Part shown: one piece after another, positions 28,271 through 36,735 of the stretch
How the letters are laid out: each line of letters opens with the position of its first letter
How positions within the stretch are numbered: the first letter of the stretch is position 1
NCBI GenBank assembly: GCA_019306065.1
Contig: JAFDMF010000016.1
Coordinates: 1-51,759, forward strand
Source of the DNA: Deltaproteobacteria bacterium
Lineage (GTDB): Bacteria > Desulfobacterota > Desulfobacteria > Desulfobacterales > JAFDMD01
Reading direction: 5' to 3'
Length of the DNA: 51,759 bases
Position numbers and translations under genes: made by a program
Notes under the pieces: generated by a model
Database searches by the model: none
The model's input: only the letters and a program-made list of their open reading frames with translations
What the model was told of the DNA's origin: nothing

Positions 28271-28321
28271 AAATCGGATAAAACAATATATTGTAATGCT
28301 TTGTTTTATCCGATTTTTTTT
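28271..28321 (+). terminator. Terminator/attenuator between livK and livH
   Basis: A perfect 16-bp stem (AAATCGGATAAAACAA / TTGTTTTATCCGATTT) with a 14-base loop and eight T residues. It lies 18 bases after livK and before livH, so partial termination would lower expression of the membrane and ATPase genes relative to livK. Confidence 0.95.
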
Positions 28322-28364
28322 CTTAAACCAATTTTTTTTTATTTCTTATCAGGCATAAAAATTA

Positions 28365-29258
28365 ATGGACTACTTTTTAGAATTATTTTTAGGCGGGCTT
28401 ACAAGAGGAAGCATATATGCTCTTATTGCCCTGGGTTATACGATGGTTTACGGAATAATTCAGTTAATCAATTTTGCTCATGGAGAAATTTATATGATAG
28501 GCGCGTTTACCGCTTTAATAGCGGCAAGCGTTTTAACTTTTGCAGGATTAAATCAACTCGCTATCATTGTAATAGCGGCTCTTGCAGCGATAATATATTC
28601 GGCTGCTTACGGGTATACCATAGAAAAAATCGCTTATAAACCGCTAAGAAATGCTCCGAGACTCTCGGTTCTTATAAGCGCCATTGGAATGTCTTTATTT
28701 TTACAAAACTACGTGCTGCTTGCTCAGACATCCAATTTTCTTCCGTTTCCGGAACTTATACCGGAATTTGAATTTTTAAAACCATACTCCCATATTATAA
28801 GACCCTCCGAACTCTTTATATGTATTACAACCGCTGTTATTATGCTTTTACTTACCTTTTTAATAAAATTTACAAAAATCGGCAAAGCTATGAGAGCTGC
28901 CGCGCAGGATAAAACTATGGCTATGCTGCTTGGCATAGACGTTAATCTGGTTATATCCGTAACATTTATAGTCGGTTCTGCAACCGCCGCTATAGGCGGG
29001 GTGCTTATTGCTTCTCATATAGGACAGATAAATTTTTACATGGGCTTTATAGCGGGTATAAAAGCGTTTGTAGCCGCGGTATTAGGAGGCATAGGAAGTA
29101 TACCAGGCGCGGTATTGGGAAGCCTTATACTCGGATGGACAGAAAGTTTTTTTACAGGTTACATATCAAGCGATTATGAAGATGCTTTTGCATTTTTATT
29201 TTTGGTTTTAATATTAATATTCAGACCATCAGGCATACTCGGCAAAAAAGAATATTAA
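28365..29258 (+). CDS. livH: Branched-chain amino-acid ABC transporter permease LivH
   Basis: A 297-residue inner-membrane permease with eight or so hydrophobic segments. Family blocks include GLTRGSIYALIALGYTMVYG (residues 10-29), NFAHGEIYMIGAF and, near the C-terminus, GFIAGIKAFVAAVLGGIGSI, the coupling loop contacting the ATPases. With LivM it forms the channel of the Liv transporter. Start at the ATG 28365. It is the first of four closely spaced genes. Confidence 0.9.
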   Translation: MDYFLELFLGGLTRGSIYALIALGYTMVYGIIQLINFAHGEIYMIGAFTALIAASVLTFAGLNQLAIIVIAALAAIIYSAAYGYTIEKIAYKPLRNAPRLSVLISAIGMSLFLQNYVLLAQTSNFLPFPELIPEFEFLKPYSHIIRPSELFICITTAVIMLLLTFLIKFTKIGKAMRAAAQDKTMAMLLGIDVNLVISVTFIVGSATAAIGGVLIASHIGQINFYMGFIAGIKAFVAAVLGGIGSIPGAVLGSLILGWTESFFTGYISSDYEDAFAFLFLVLILIFRPSGILGKKEY

Positions 29259-29284
29259 CCTATAATAAAAAGGTTTTTTTATAT

Positions 29285-30505
29285 ATGACTACAGATATTA
29301 GCGCTTCAAAAATAGACGGAATAAAAAAATCGGTATATACGGCGCTTTGGTTCATGTTTTTGACATTTCCGATTATGGTTATAAAAGTCAATACCATTGA
29401 TAATATAATAATATGGCGTTGGGAAAACATGTTTTTTATAGGCGCGGGAAGCTTTATTCTCTCATTTATATGGCGGTATATGATCTCCAAAAACGAGATG
29501 AAAAGCGAAGATTCGACAGGTATTTTGCAAACCTTTTCGGAAAAAATAACATCAGAAAAGAAAATATACATACCCATTATAATAGCCGCAGCCGTGTTTG
29601 TTATAGCCTTTCCATTTATATTTTCTATGTATAATACCAATATAATGATTACCGCTTTAATATATGTAATGCTGGGGCTCGGCTTAAATATAGTGGTGGG
29701 AATATCCGGACATCTTTTTCTTGGATATGCCGCTTTTTATGCTGCAGGCGCTTATACTTATGCTTTATTAAACCATCATTTTGACATAAGCTTTTGGTTC
29801 GCGCTACCTATAGGAGCGGCTATAGGAGCGGTTATAGGAATACTGTTAGGATTTCCTGTTCTCAGATTAAAAGGCGATTATCTTGCTATAGTAACGCTAG
29901 GATTTGGCGAAATAGTTCGTCTTATATTGGAAAACTGGAACGATTTTTCTTTTGGACCATCAGGAATTGCAAATATACCGAGACCTCCTCTTTTTAATCT
30001 CAAACTATCCTTATCCGAAGCTATAGTATATCTTTATTTTATTATGGTAGTTTTGTGTATATTTACCGTTTTTATAATAAGAAGATTGGAAGATTCAAGA
30101 ATAGGCAGAGCATTAGTAGCCTTAAGAGAGGATGAAACCGCTTGTCAGGCAATGGGAATCGATAAAACAAAAATAAAACTGACTGCTTTTGCGCTCGGAA
30201 CTACATGGGCTGGCATGGGTGGCGTTCTTTTTGCGGCTAAAACCACATTTGTAAATCCTTCCAGTTTTACAATATGGGAATCTATCATGGTGCTTTGCAT
30301 AGTGGTTTTAGGAGGAATGGGTTCTATAGTGGGAGTTATTATCGGCGCTATGATATTAATACTATTGCCGGAATATTTAAGAGCCTTTTCCGAATATAGA
30401 ATGATAATATTCGGCATAGTGCTTGTTTTAATGATGATCTTCAGACCCGGGGGCATCGTTACTTCGGTTAGAAAAAATTATAAGTTTGAATTAGAAAGCA
30501 AATGA
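29285..30505 (+). CDS. livM: Branched-chain amino-acid ABC transporter permease LivM
   Basis: A 406-residue permease, on the long side, with an extra N-terminal part of about 100 residues carrying two additional membrane segments before the standard core. The core shows GLGLNIVVGISGHLFLGYAA, PVLRLKGDYLAIVTLGFGEI and the ATPase-contact loop GMGSIVGVIIGAMI. LivG begins at 30502, overlapping the stop by four bases (ATGA), which implies coupled translation. Confidence 0.9.
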   Translation: MTTDISASKIDGIKKSVYTALWFMFLTFPIMVIKVNTIDNIIIWRWENMFFIGAGSFILSFIWRYMISKNEMKSEDSTGILQTFSEKITSEKKIYIPIIIAAAVFVIAFPFIFSMYNTNIMITALIYVMLGLGLNIVVGISGHLFLGYAAFYAAGAYTYALLNHHFDISFWFALPIGAAIGAVIGILLGFPVLRLKGDYLAIVTLGFGEIVRLILENWNDFSFGPSGIANIPRPPLFNLKLSLSEAIVYLYFIMVVLCIFTVFIIRRLEDSRIGRALVALREDETACQAMGIDKTKIKLTAFALGTTWAGMGGVLFAAKTTFVNPSSFTIWESIMVLCIVVLGGMGSIVGVIIGAMILILLPEYLRAFSEYRMIIFGIVLVLMMIFRPGGIVTSVRKNYKFELESK

Positions 30506-31299
30506 AACCTTCAAAAGAAAAAATATTGGAAGTTAAAAAATTAACTATGGATTTCGGAGGATTAAGAGCAATAGATTCTTTTGATCTGGACATATGCGAT
30601 AAAGAGATCGTAGCCCTTATAGGGCCTAACGGCGCAGGCAAAACCACATTTTTTAACTGTATAACCGGAATCTATAAGCCCGCGAGCGGAGATATTGTAA
30701 TAAATAAAAACGGAAAAAAGGAGAGAATAAACGGAGTCAGACCAAACCTTATTACCGAAAAAGGCTTTGCGAGAACATTTCAAAACATACGCCTTTTTGG
30801 GAACATGACAGTATTGGAAAATGTTATGATAGGAAGACACTGCCGTTCAAAATCGTCCGTAGCTGGCGCTATATTAAGAAATAAGGCAAGCATACAAGAG
30901 GAAAAAGATATAGTAAATTTCAGCTACAACATTTTGAAAAAAATAGGGCTTCAAAACTCGGTAAACGAGCTTGCAAATAACCTTCCTTACGGAGATCAAC
31001 GCCGTCTTGAAATTGCGAGAGCTTTGGCTACCGAACCCTTTTTATTGCTTTTAGACGAGCCTGCGGCAGGGATGAATCCGAACGAAACGGCAGAATTAGC
31101 CGATCTTATAAAAAGAATCAGAGACGAAGAGGGAATATCCATACTTTTAATAGAGCATGACATGAAGCTTGTTATGAAACTTTCGGAACTAATATTTGTA
31201 GTGGATTACGGCAAAAAAATAGCTCAGGGAACCCCCGAAGAAATAAAAGTAAACCCAAATGTTATTAAAGCCTATCTCGGAGAAGAGACAAATGCTTAA
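30502..31299 (+). CDS. livG: Branched-chain amino-acid ABC transporter ATP-binding protein LivG
   Basis: A 265-residue ATPase with Walker A GPNGAGKTTFFNC (about residues 37-49), the family insertion around GFARTFQNIRLFGNMTVLEN, a degenerate signature (LPYGDQRRLEIARAL), Walker B LLLLDEPAAGMN and the switch His in LLIEHDM. It pairs with LivF to power the LivH/LivM channel. Confidence 0.95.
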   Translation: MKPSKEKILEVKKLTMDFGGLRAIDSFDLDICDKEIVALIGPNGAGKTTFFNCITGIYKPASGDIVINKNGKKERINGVRPNLITEKGFARTFQNIRLFGNMTVLENVMIGRHCRSKSSVAGAILRNKASIQEEKDIVNFSYNILKKIGLQNSVNELANNLPYGDQRRLEIARALATEPFLLLLDEPAAGMNPNETAELADLIKRIRDEEGISILLIEHDMKLVMKLSELIFVVDYGKKIAQGTPEEIKVNPNVIKAYLGEETNA

Positions 31300-32002
31300 A
31301 CTTGAGAACATAAAAACATACTACGGCAACATCCAAGCTTTAAAAGGAGTTGACATCCAAATTTCGGAAGGCGAAATAATAACCTTAATAGGCGCAAACG
31401 GAGCCGGCAAAACCACAACCCTTATGTCAATATCAGGAATAGCTCCGCCCAGATCAGGCAAAATAGAATTTTTTGGCAAAGATATTACAAACCTTGCTCC
31501 AAATCATATAGTATCAATGGGAATATCGCATGTTCCGGAAGGCAGACGCATATTTCCGGATCTCACCGTTCAAGAAAACCTTGATATTGGCGCTTTTTTA
31601 AGAAAAGATAAAGAAGATATTGCAAAAGACCTTAATTATGTTACGGAACTTTTCCCTATACTTAAAAAAAGAAGAAAACAAGCAGGCGGAACCCTTTCCG
31701 GAGGCGAGCAGCAAATGCTTGCAATATCAAGAGCCTTAATGGGAAGACCCAAACTTTTGCTTTTAGACGAGCCTTCTTTAGGGCTTGCTCCTATAATTGT
31801 GCAGAAAATATTTGAAATAATAAAAGAGATAAATTCTAAAAATAAAACAACAATATTTTTAGTGGAACAGAATGCAAATCAGGCTTTAAAAATTGCCAAC
31901 AGAGGTTATGTAATGGAAAATGGAAAAATCATATTATCCGATACCTCCGAAAACCTTTTAACAAATAAAGAGGTTAAAAAGGCATACCTTGGCGGCGAAT
32001 AA
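31292..32002 (+). CDS. livF: Branched-chain amino-acid ABC transporter ATP-binding protein LivF
   Basis: A 236-residue ATPase from the ATG at 31292, inside the last codons of livG (8-base overlap). This start gives the standard MLKLENIKTYYGNIQALKGV; the longer frame from 31259 adds 11 unconserved residues. It contains Walker A GANGAGKTTT, the signature LSGGEQQMLAISRAL, Walker B LLLLDEPSLGLAP and EQNANQAL. It is the last gene of the operon, followed by a palindromic repeat. Confidence 0.95.
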   Translation: MLKLENIKTYYGNIQALKGVDIQISEGEIITLIGANGAGKTTTLMSISGIAPPRSGKIEFFGKDITNLAPNHIVSMGISHVPEGRRIFPDLTVQENLDIGAFLRKDKEDIAKDLNYVTELFPILKKRRKQAGGTLSGGEQQMLAISRALMGRPKLLLLDEPSLGLAPIIVQKIFEIIKEINSKNKTTIFLVEQNANQALKIANRGYVMENGKIILSDTSENLLTNKEVKKAYLGGE

Positions 32003-32007
32003 GCATA

Positions 32008-32047
32008 GTTCCGCTGCATAACAAACTACTTTGTTATCCAACGGAAT
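32008..32047. repeat. Palindromic repeat (family A) after livF
   Basis: Arms TTCCGCTGCATAACAAA and TTTGTTATCCAACGGAA around a short loop; they pair with a few mismatches. Located six bases past the livF stop, so it may end transcription or protect the mRNA end. Sequence shared with 655-690 and 13203-13248. Confidence 0.8.
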
Positions 32048-32076
32048 TTAATCATTCTTTTTTGCGATTAATTTTT

Positions 32077-32296
32077 TTAATAATAGACGTTTTTTCCTTC
32101 AATTTTTTTAATTTTGTAGGATAGAAATCTGGCATCATATCTGTCTATTTTACCTGTTTCGTCAAAATTTTTTTTTAAGTAGTTATCTATTAGGACAGAT
32201 CCCATAGCGAGTGAAATATTAAAGTATGGACAAAGAATCGAATAGCGTATATTTTATAATTTATTCTCCGTAATAAGAACCACATACTTATAAAAC
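32077..32296 (-). pseudogene. Unidentified gene remnant after livF
   Basis: On the minus strand a 58-residue open frame ends at 32077 and looks protein-like (ISLAMGSVLIDNYLKKNFDE, later ARFLSYKIKKIEGKNVYY). It is preceded in frame by a TAA at 32254-32256 and then by YKYVVLITENKL, suggesting one gene interrupted by a stop. The family is not recognised, and no start is visible. Confidence 0.35.
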
Positions 32297-32316
32297 TCTT
32301 ACCAATCTATTTTTTT

Positions 32317-32340
32317 ACATCATAGACTTATCTATGATGT
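32317..32340. terminator. Small hairpin downstream of the queuosine transporter gene
   Basis: A perfect 9-bp stem (ACATCATAG / CTATGATGT) with a 6-base loop, with T residues beside it on the plus strand before the stem. It is not followed by a T run on the minus strand, so its action as a terminator for the 32413-33042 gene is doubtful. Confidence 0.35.
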
Positions 32341-32412
32341 ATATTTATTCTTTTTGAATAAAGTCCAGACATAATCGTTTTTTCTTTTTACCAACTCTTT
32401 TGAAAGCTCGTC

Positions 32413-33042
32413 TCAAACGTCAAGCGCCTCTTTTTTGGGCGTTAAGTATATCATAGGAAGACTCAACAATGTCATAGCGTATTTTACAATCAGATTCATT
32501 ATAAAAATCTGCCAAACAACGCTCCAATCCAAAACAAAGGCAAAAGCTCCCAAAGTAAAAATTGCGTTATCAATAGGAATACTTACGCTATTGCTTACAA
32601 GAACGCGGCACCATTGAAATTTATCCGTAACCTTTGTAACAAACCAATGATAGATAGAAGTATCTGCAAGTTCGCTTACAACTTCGGCAATTATAGAAGC
32701 TATAACTATACGCCAAACAGGAGATAAAACAGCCGAAAATTCCGCTCCCAATCCCCAGGAAGAATCACTTTTAACGCTTGCGGCAAACCAGAGATACGCC
32801 GCCATAAACAGATTAATTCCTCCTGCGGCAAGTATAAGTAATTGAGCGTTTTTTTTGCCGATTGTTTTATGAACAATATCTCTTAAAGTAAAAGTAATAG
32901 GATAAATAAAAGTTCCCATATCAACCGCAAGCCCGGATACTATGCCGATTTTAAGGCTTGCTATATCCGAGAGCATCTGGGCGGCTACATATAAGGATAC
33001 CGATATAATAGCCGTTTTTGAAATCGTTTGAGGTTTATTCAT
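32413..33042 (-). CDS. yhhQ: Queuosine precursor transporter (YhhQ/QPT family)
   Basis: A 209-residue inner-membrane protein with about six hydrophobic segments that belongs to the family importing queuine or 7-deazaguanine precursors for tRNA modification. Visible family features are the DMGTFIYPITFTLRDIVHK segment near residue 41, SELADTSIYHW in the fourth segment and VSIPIDNAIFTLGAF. After the TGA the same frame stays open for another 24 codons (DELSKELVKRKNDYVW), so the ancestral protein may have been slightly longer. The gene is transcribed alone. Confidence 0.8.
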   Translation of the reverse strand: MNKPQTISKTAIISVSLYVAAQMLSDIASLKIGIVSGLAVDMGTFIYPITFTLRDIVHKTIGKKNAQLLILAAGGINLFMAAYLWFAASVKSDSSWGLGAEFSAVLSPVWRIVIASIIAEVVSELADTSIYHWFVTKVTDKFQWCRVLVSNSVSIPIDNAIFTLGAFAFVLDWSVVWQIFIMNLIVKYAMTLLSLPMIYLTPKKEALDV

Positions 33043-33101
33043 AAGTAACGTTCTTTCCGAAAAAATATTTTTTCTGTGAAAGATATTGAAAAACCGAAAA
33101 T

Positions 33102-33831
33102 TTATCTTGGTTCAAGAAATCTATCTCCGTTAAAATGAATCATGTGTTTCGGAAAATCCATTATCATGGAGCTTGCTATGCTCTGTGATTGGAATCCCAA
33201 TGCTTTCAAGCTTTTTTTTGTTAACATGTAAAGTTTTATTTTCCGTATCTCCCAAATAAAGTAAAATAGAATCTTGCGTAAATCTTGAAGCAAACTCTTC
33301 GACAATAGCGGCTTGGACTTCATTATGTTTGCCCTGAGACAAAAGCAATACTTTTCCGTCTGTCAAATTGATAGGAATGCGGGACATGTTCCTATCCTTG
33401 CTATAAATCAATTTAAGTTCTCCGGCTTTTTTTTTGAAGTTTTCAACAGCATGTTTCCAATTTTTTGTCCGATATGTTTTAATTGTTTCCAATGCTATTT
33501 TAGATATTGCGTAATGAGCCCGCGGACTATTTACCGGCAAGTTCGGAATATCGGGATTATAGTCTGCAATTCCCGCTTGAACAAATTGATGCAGCGCTTG
33601 TCTTCTAAATGTTTCTCTTGTATTTGAGGCATATTTTTTATGATAGTTTTTCGCTATAAAAGGCATAATTCCTTTTGAAACGCCATGGCTTTGTTTAAAT
33701 GATTTGCGCCAGTTATCCCCTTCTTTTATATTGCACAAGGCAAGAAGCGCGTAATCTGAAATCTCATTTTTTTGAGCGTTAGGCAGTCCTAACTCGTTTA
33801 AAATCGCTCGAGCTTCTTCTATTTTTAACAT
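33102..33831 (-). pseudogene. BsuBI/PstI-like type II restriction endonuclease, internally deleted
   Basis: The frame from the ATG at 33831 gives 233 residues that match the N-terminal, non-catalytic part of the BsuBI/PstI endonuclease family (cleaves CTGCAG). It fails at ITEHSKLHD, where intact enzymes go on to the catalytic P-D-(I/V)-V and EAVTSHGP region. In a different frame the DNA ends with MDFPKHMIHFNGDRFLEPR (stop at 33102), which resembles the very end of the same family. The catalytic core of about 70 residues is thus deleted and the frame lost. The gene starts where the methyltransferase remnant ends, as in intact systems. Confidence 0.65.
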
Positions 33832-34604
33832 ATATCGTTCTTAATAAAACTTCATTTATAATTCTATCAATATCCTGTTTAAACATTTTACTTCGAGATT
33901 CAAAAATATGTATATCGTGAAATGCTGACGCTATTGAAAAAAGATTGTCTGAATGCTTTAAAATAGTTTCCTGCGGCAAAACTGCGAGGCGTTATAAAAA
34001 TCAATTCGCCGTTTGGTTTTAAAAGTTTTGCAGACAACCCCATAAAAATCGAGTAAATATTCGGCTGCCCGTAAATTAGTTCTTTGGCAATAATTGCTCT
34101 TATATCGGCTTTGGAGATTTTAAAGTATGGGGGATTTGATATTATGTAATCGAATTTTGTAAACTCTTTTAAATCAAATAACGAATTTGTAGTAAATGCA
34201 GATGAATTATCAATTATAAAATCCTGTCGTTTAATTATAACATTTAAATTAACCCCTTTTTTCCGTAACCATTTTGTCAGATACTCAATAACTTTTTTTG
34301 TTTCTTTAATTACGTTTAAATCGGTTTCATAAAGAGTTAAACGTAATTTTTTAATTTCTATTTTTGACGCTAATTTTTCAATCAAAGAACAACTTAAAAT
34401 TGCTGTTCCGCAACCGGGGTCAAGTATAGATATTTTATTAGATTTCGGGCGCGTCAAATCGTCCATAAAATCGGAAATAAGTTTCGGAGTAAAAAACTGT
34501 CCGCTCTCTTTTTTATGCTTATTCGATGTTGAATTAGCATAATCAAGTCCGATAAATTCAGCGAACTCGGAAGGCAATTTATATTTTTTATTTAACTCTA
34601 TCAT
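33832..34604 (-). pseudogene. M.BsuBI-like N6-adenine DNA methyltransferase, internally deleted
   Basis: The main frame (33900-34604, 234 codons) contains the SAM-binding motif ILDPGCGTAILSC and the catalytic SNPPY motif, then RSFAAGNYFKAFRQ, typical of M.BsuBI/M.PstI enzymes of about 500 residues. A frameshift near 33905 moves the following block HIFESRSKMFKQD into another frame. That block joins directly to DIDRIINEVLL, which I take for the C-terminal end, so roughly 200-250 residues including target recognition are lost. The second frame runs open into the endonuclease start. A working methyltransferase is very unlikely. Confidence 0.65.
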
Positions 34605-34714
34605 TTTACAAAAGTAATCAATTTGCCTTTAAATGAATCGGCAAAGCCAATCAGTTTTATAATTTTTTGATTTGTTTTAAAATCGAAGGTTAGTTTGTTT
34701 TGATATTTATCCAT
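34601..34714 (-). CDS. 37-residue frame coupled to the methyltransferase, possibly a truncated gene
   Basis: A short frame from the ATG at 34714 to a TGA at 34601-34603 that overlaps the methyltransferase ATG by four bases. The peptide (KLTFDFKTNQKIIKLIGFAD ... SFKGKL) is protein-like and may be the N-terminus of a longer gene that lost its middle, as its neighbours did. Fic-type proteins begin with a similar helix ending in G-x-L/W, but this is a weak resemblance. Confidence 0.35.
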   Translation of the reverse strand: MDKYQNKLTFDFKTNQKIIKLIGFADSFKGKLITFVK

Positions 34715-34798
34715 TGTTTATCTATTTGCAATGTAATGTTTAAAACAAATTAAGCCTAAAAAGGTTTGATTTCATTTTATCAACTTATGGTATTATCA

Positions 34799-34819
34799 GG
34801 GCGGATTTTGTATCCGCCC
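34799..34819. terminator. GC-rich hairpin downstream of lysS
   Basis: A perfect 8-bp stem (GGGCGGAT / ATCCGCCC) with a 5-base loop, 30 bases past the lysS stop. There is no T run on either strand, so it is at best a weak terminator or an mRNA-end stabiliser. Confidence 0.45.
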
Positions 34820-34848
34820 CATAAATGCGGATGTAAATTTAATTTTGT

Positions 34849-36717
34849 TTAAGGCAAAAAAGTTTCCGAAAGGTTTATCTCTGCTTGCCCGAAAATTTGC
34901 TGTAAAAAAGAGACAATTAATTTTTGAATATAGTCATTGAATTTTGACATTTCCTCTTTTTTATCAAAGGTTTTGTCCGAAGTTTTGGAATAACCTGCAA
35001 GTTTAACAGAACGATTTTTAAATAATCCGCTTATCTCGGCAGACCCTGATGCTTGAAAAACTTCTTTATTTTCCCAAAACCGCAGATACGGCTTTATAAT
35101 AATATCTTGAGCGGAGCCTTTTATTTCGTTTAATATAAATTTTTTAAATTCGTCAAAGGTTATAAGAATATCTAAGCTTTCGTCCGCCTCGTATTCTTCG
35201 GCTGCAAATATATCCTTATTTGCCCTTGATAAATGCGGTTTCATAATCGGGAAAAATATTACGTCGTCAATATTTTCCTGTTCGTTAAATATCATAGCCA
35301 TACGCTCTATGCCGGGACCAATTCCTGTAGCGGGAGGCATTCCGTATTCCAACGCTTCTATAAAATCGTAATCAAGCGGATGAAATTCTCCCACTTCTCT
35401 ATCCTCTGGCTTATAATTTGCTTTCCATCTCGCAAGCAGTTCTACCGGATCGTTTTGTTCGGACCAATTATCTCCGCATTCCATAGCGGCTATAAAAATC
35501 TCAAACCGTTCCGCTTTATCCGGCGCGCTGTCCATAGGCTTTGCCAAAGGAGATATATCTATAGGATGTCCGAATACAAGGGTAGGCAAAATTAATGTTT
35601 CTTCAACCTTGTCTTCAAAAGCTTTTGCCAAAGCAAGCCCGATTGTTTCTTGCGGTTCCTCTATTCCCAAAGATACAAGCCGGTTATTAGCCTCTTCAAT
35701 CGATTTACAGTCATCGAAATTAATACCCGTAACTTCGGTTACCGCATCTGTCATAGATATTCTTTTCCAAGATTTTTTAAAATCTATTATGTGTCCTTTA
35801 ACGTTAAATTTTGTTTTTCCGTAAACCTCTTCGGCTATATACCTAAACATATCTTCAATCAGATCCATGTTATATTCGTAATTTTCGTAAGCCGTCATTG
35901 TTTCTATCATAGAAAATTCGGGATGATGAGATTTATCGATTCCTTCGTTTCTAAAATATCTTCCTATGGTAAAAACCTTGTCAAAGCCAGCTGTTATAAG
36001 TCTTTTTAAATAAAGCTCGTGAGAGATGGAAAGATAAAAATCTTTGTTTAAGGCGTTTAAATGAGTAATAAAAGGCTTTGCGGTTCCGCCTCCGTATTGA
36101 GGCTGTAAAACAGGAGTAAGAAACTCCAAAAACCCTTTTGTTTTTAAAAAGCTTCTTATGCCGAATAACATTTTGGCAAGAGATTCAAACCCTTTTTTAT
36201 TTTCAGGGTTTGCGGTTGTATCAAGGTATCTTTTTCTTAGAATAAGCTCTCTGTCTTTAAGCTTGCTCCATTTATCAGGCAGCGGTCTTAAAGATTTGGT
36301 TAATAGTTTTACCGTTTCCGTTAGAATGGAAATCTCTCCGGTTTTTGTTTTGGACACTTCGCCGTAAGCTTCTATAAAATCTCCTACGTCGAGAAATTTT
36401 AGTTCCGAATATCCCAAAGTTGCCGAAGCTGCGTCAAAAGGTTTTAAGATGCTTTTTCCTATTGCAAGCTGAATTTTTCCTATTTGATCCTGAAGATGAG
36501 CAAAAGTAACGGAACCGTGTTTTCTTAAAGAAATAAGGCGTCCTGCTATGGTAACCTTTTTACCTTTATAAGATTCGTAATTATTAATTATTGTATCCGA
36601 ATAATCGGTGCGGCAGGATTTGGCGGGGTAGGGGTTTATACCGATTGTTTTTAATTCTTTTATTTTGGATAATCTTGTATCTCTTTGTTCGATTAATCCT
36701 GATTTAGACTTAGACAT
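34849..36717 (-). CDS. lysS: Lysyl-tRNA synthetase, class II, with a C-terminal extension
   Basis: Charges tRNA-Lys. The 622-residue protein has an N-terminal OB-fold anticodon domain (about 55-150), the class II core with motif 2 in IGRYFRNEGIDKSHHPEFS and motif 3 GIGPGIERM (about residue 470), and ends its core near FFPIMKPHL (about residue 490). Ordinary bacterial LysRS ends there at about 490-510 residues; here about 125 further residues follow (starting SRANKDIFAAEEYEADESL) with no family I recognise. The active-site segment reads MECGDNWSEQNDP rather than the common NAYTELNDP form; the M-E-x-G/x-N-x-S-E-Q-N-D-P variant is known to me from other, more divergent bacterial LysRS. It follows the TolC-family gene by 18 bases. 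Confidence 0.9.
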   Translation of the reverse strand: MSKSKSGLIEQRDTRLSKIKELKTIGINPYPAKSCRTDYSDTIINNYESYKGKKVTIAGRLISLRKHGSVTFAHLQDQIGKIQLAIGKSILKPFDAASATLGYSELKFLDVGDFIEAYGEVSKTKTGEISILTETVKLLTKSLRPLPDKWSKLKDRELILRKRYLDTTANPENKKGFESLAKMLFGIRSFLKTKGFLEFLTPVLQPQYGGGTAKPFITHLNALNKDFYLSISHELYLKRLITAGFDKVFTIGRYFRNEGIDKSHHPEFSMIETMTAYENYEYNMDLIEDMFRYIAEEVYGKTKFNVKGHIIDFKKSWKRISMTDAVTEVTGINFDDCKSIEEANNRLVSLGIEEPQETIGLALAKAFEDKVEETLILPTLVFGHPIDISPLAKPMDSAPDKAERFEIFIAAMECGDNWSEQNDPVELLARWKANYKPEDREVGEFHPLDYDFIEALEYGMPPATGIGPGIERMAMIFNEQENIDDVIFFPIMKPHLSRANKDIFAAEEYEADESLDILITFDEFKKFILNEIKGSAQDIIIKPYLRFWENKEVFQASGSAEISGLFKNRSVKLAGYSKTSDKTFDKKEEMSKFNDYIQKLIVSFLQQIFGQAEINLSETFLP

Positions 36718-36735
36718 TTTTAAATATAACCTCCG

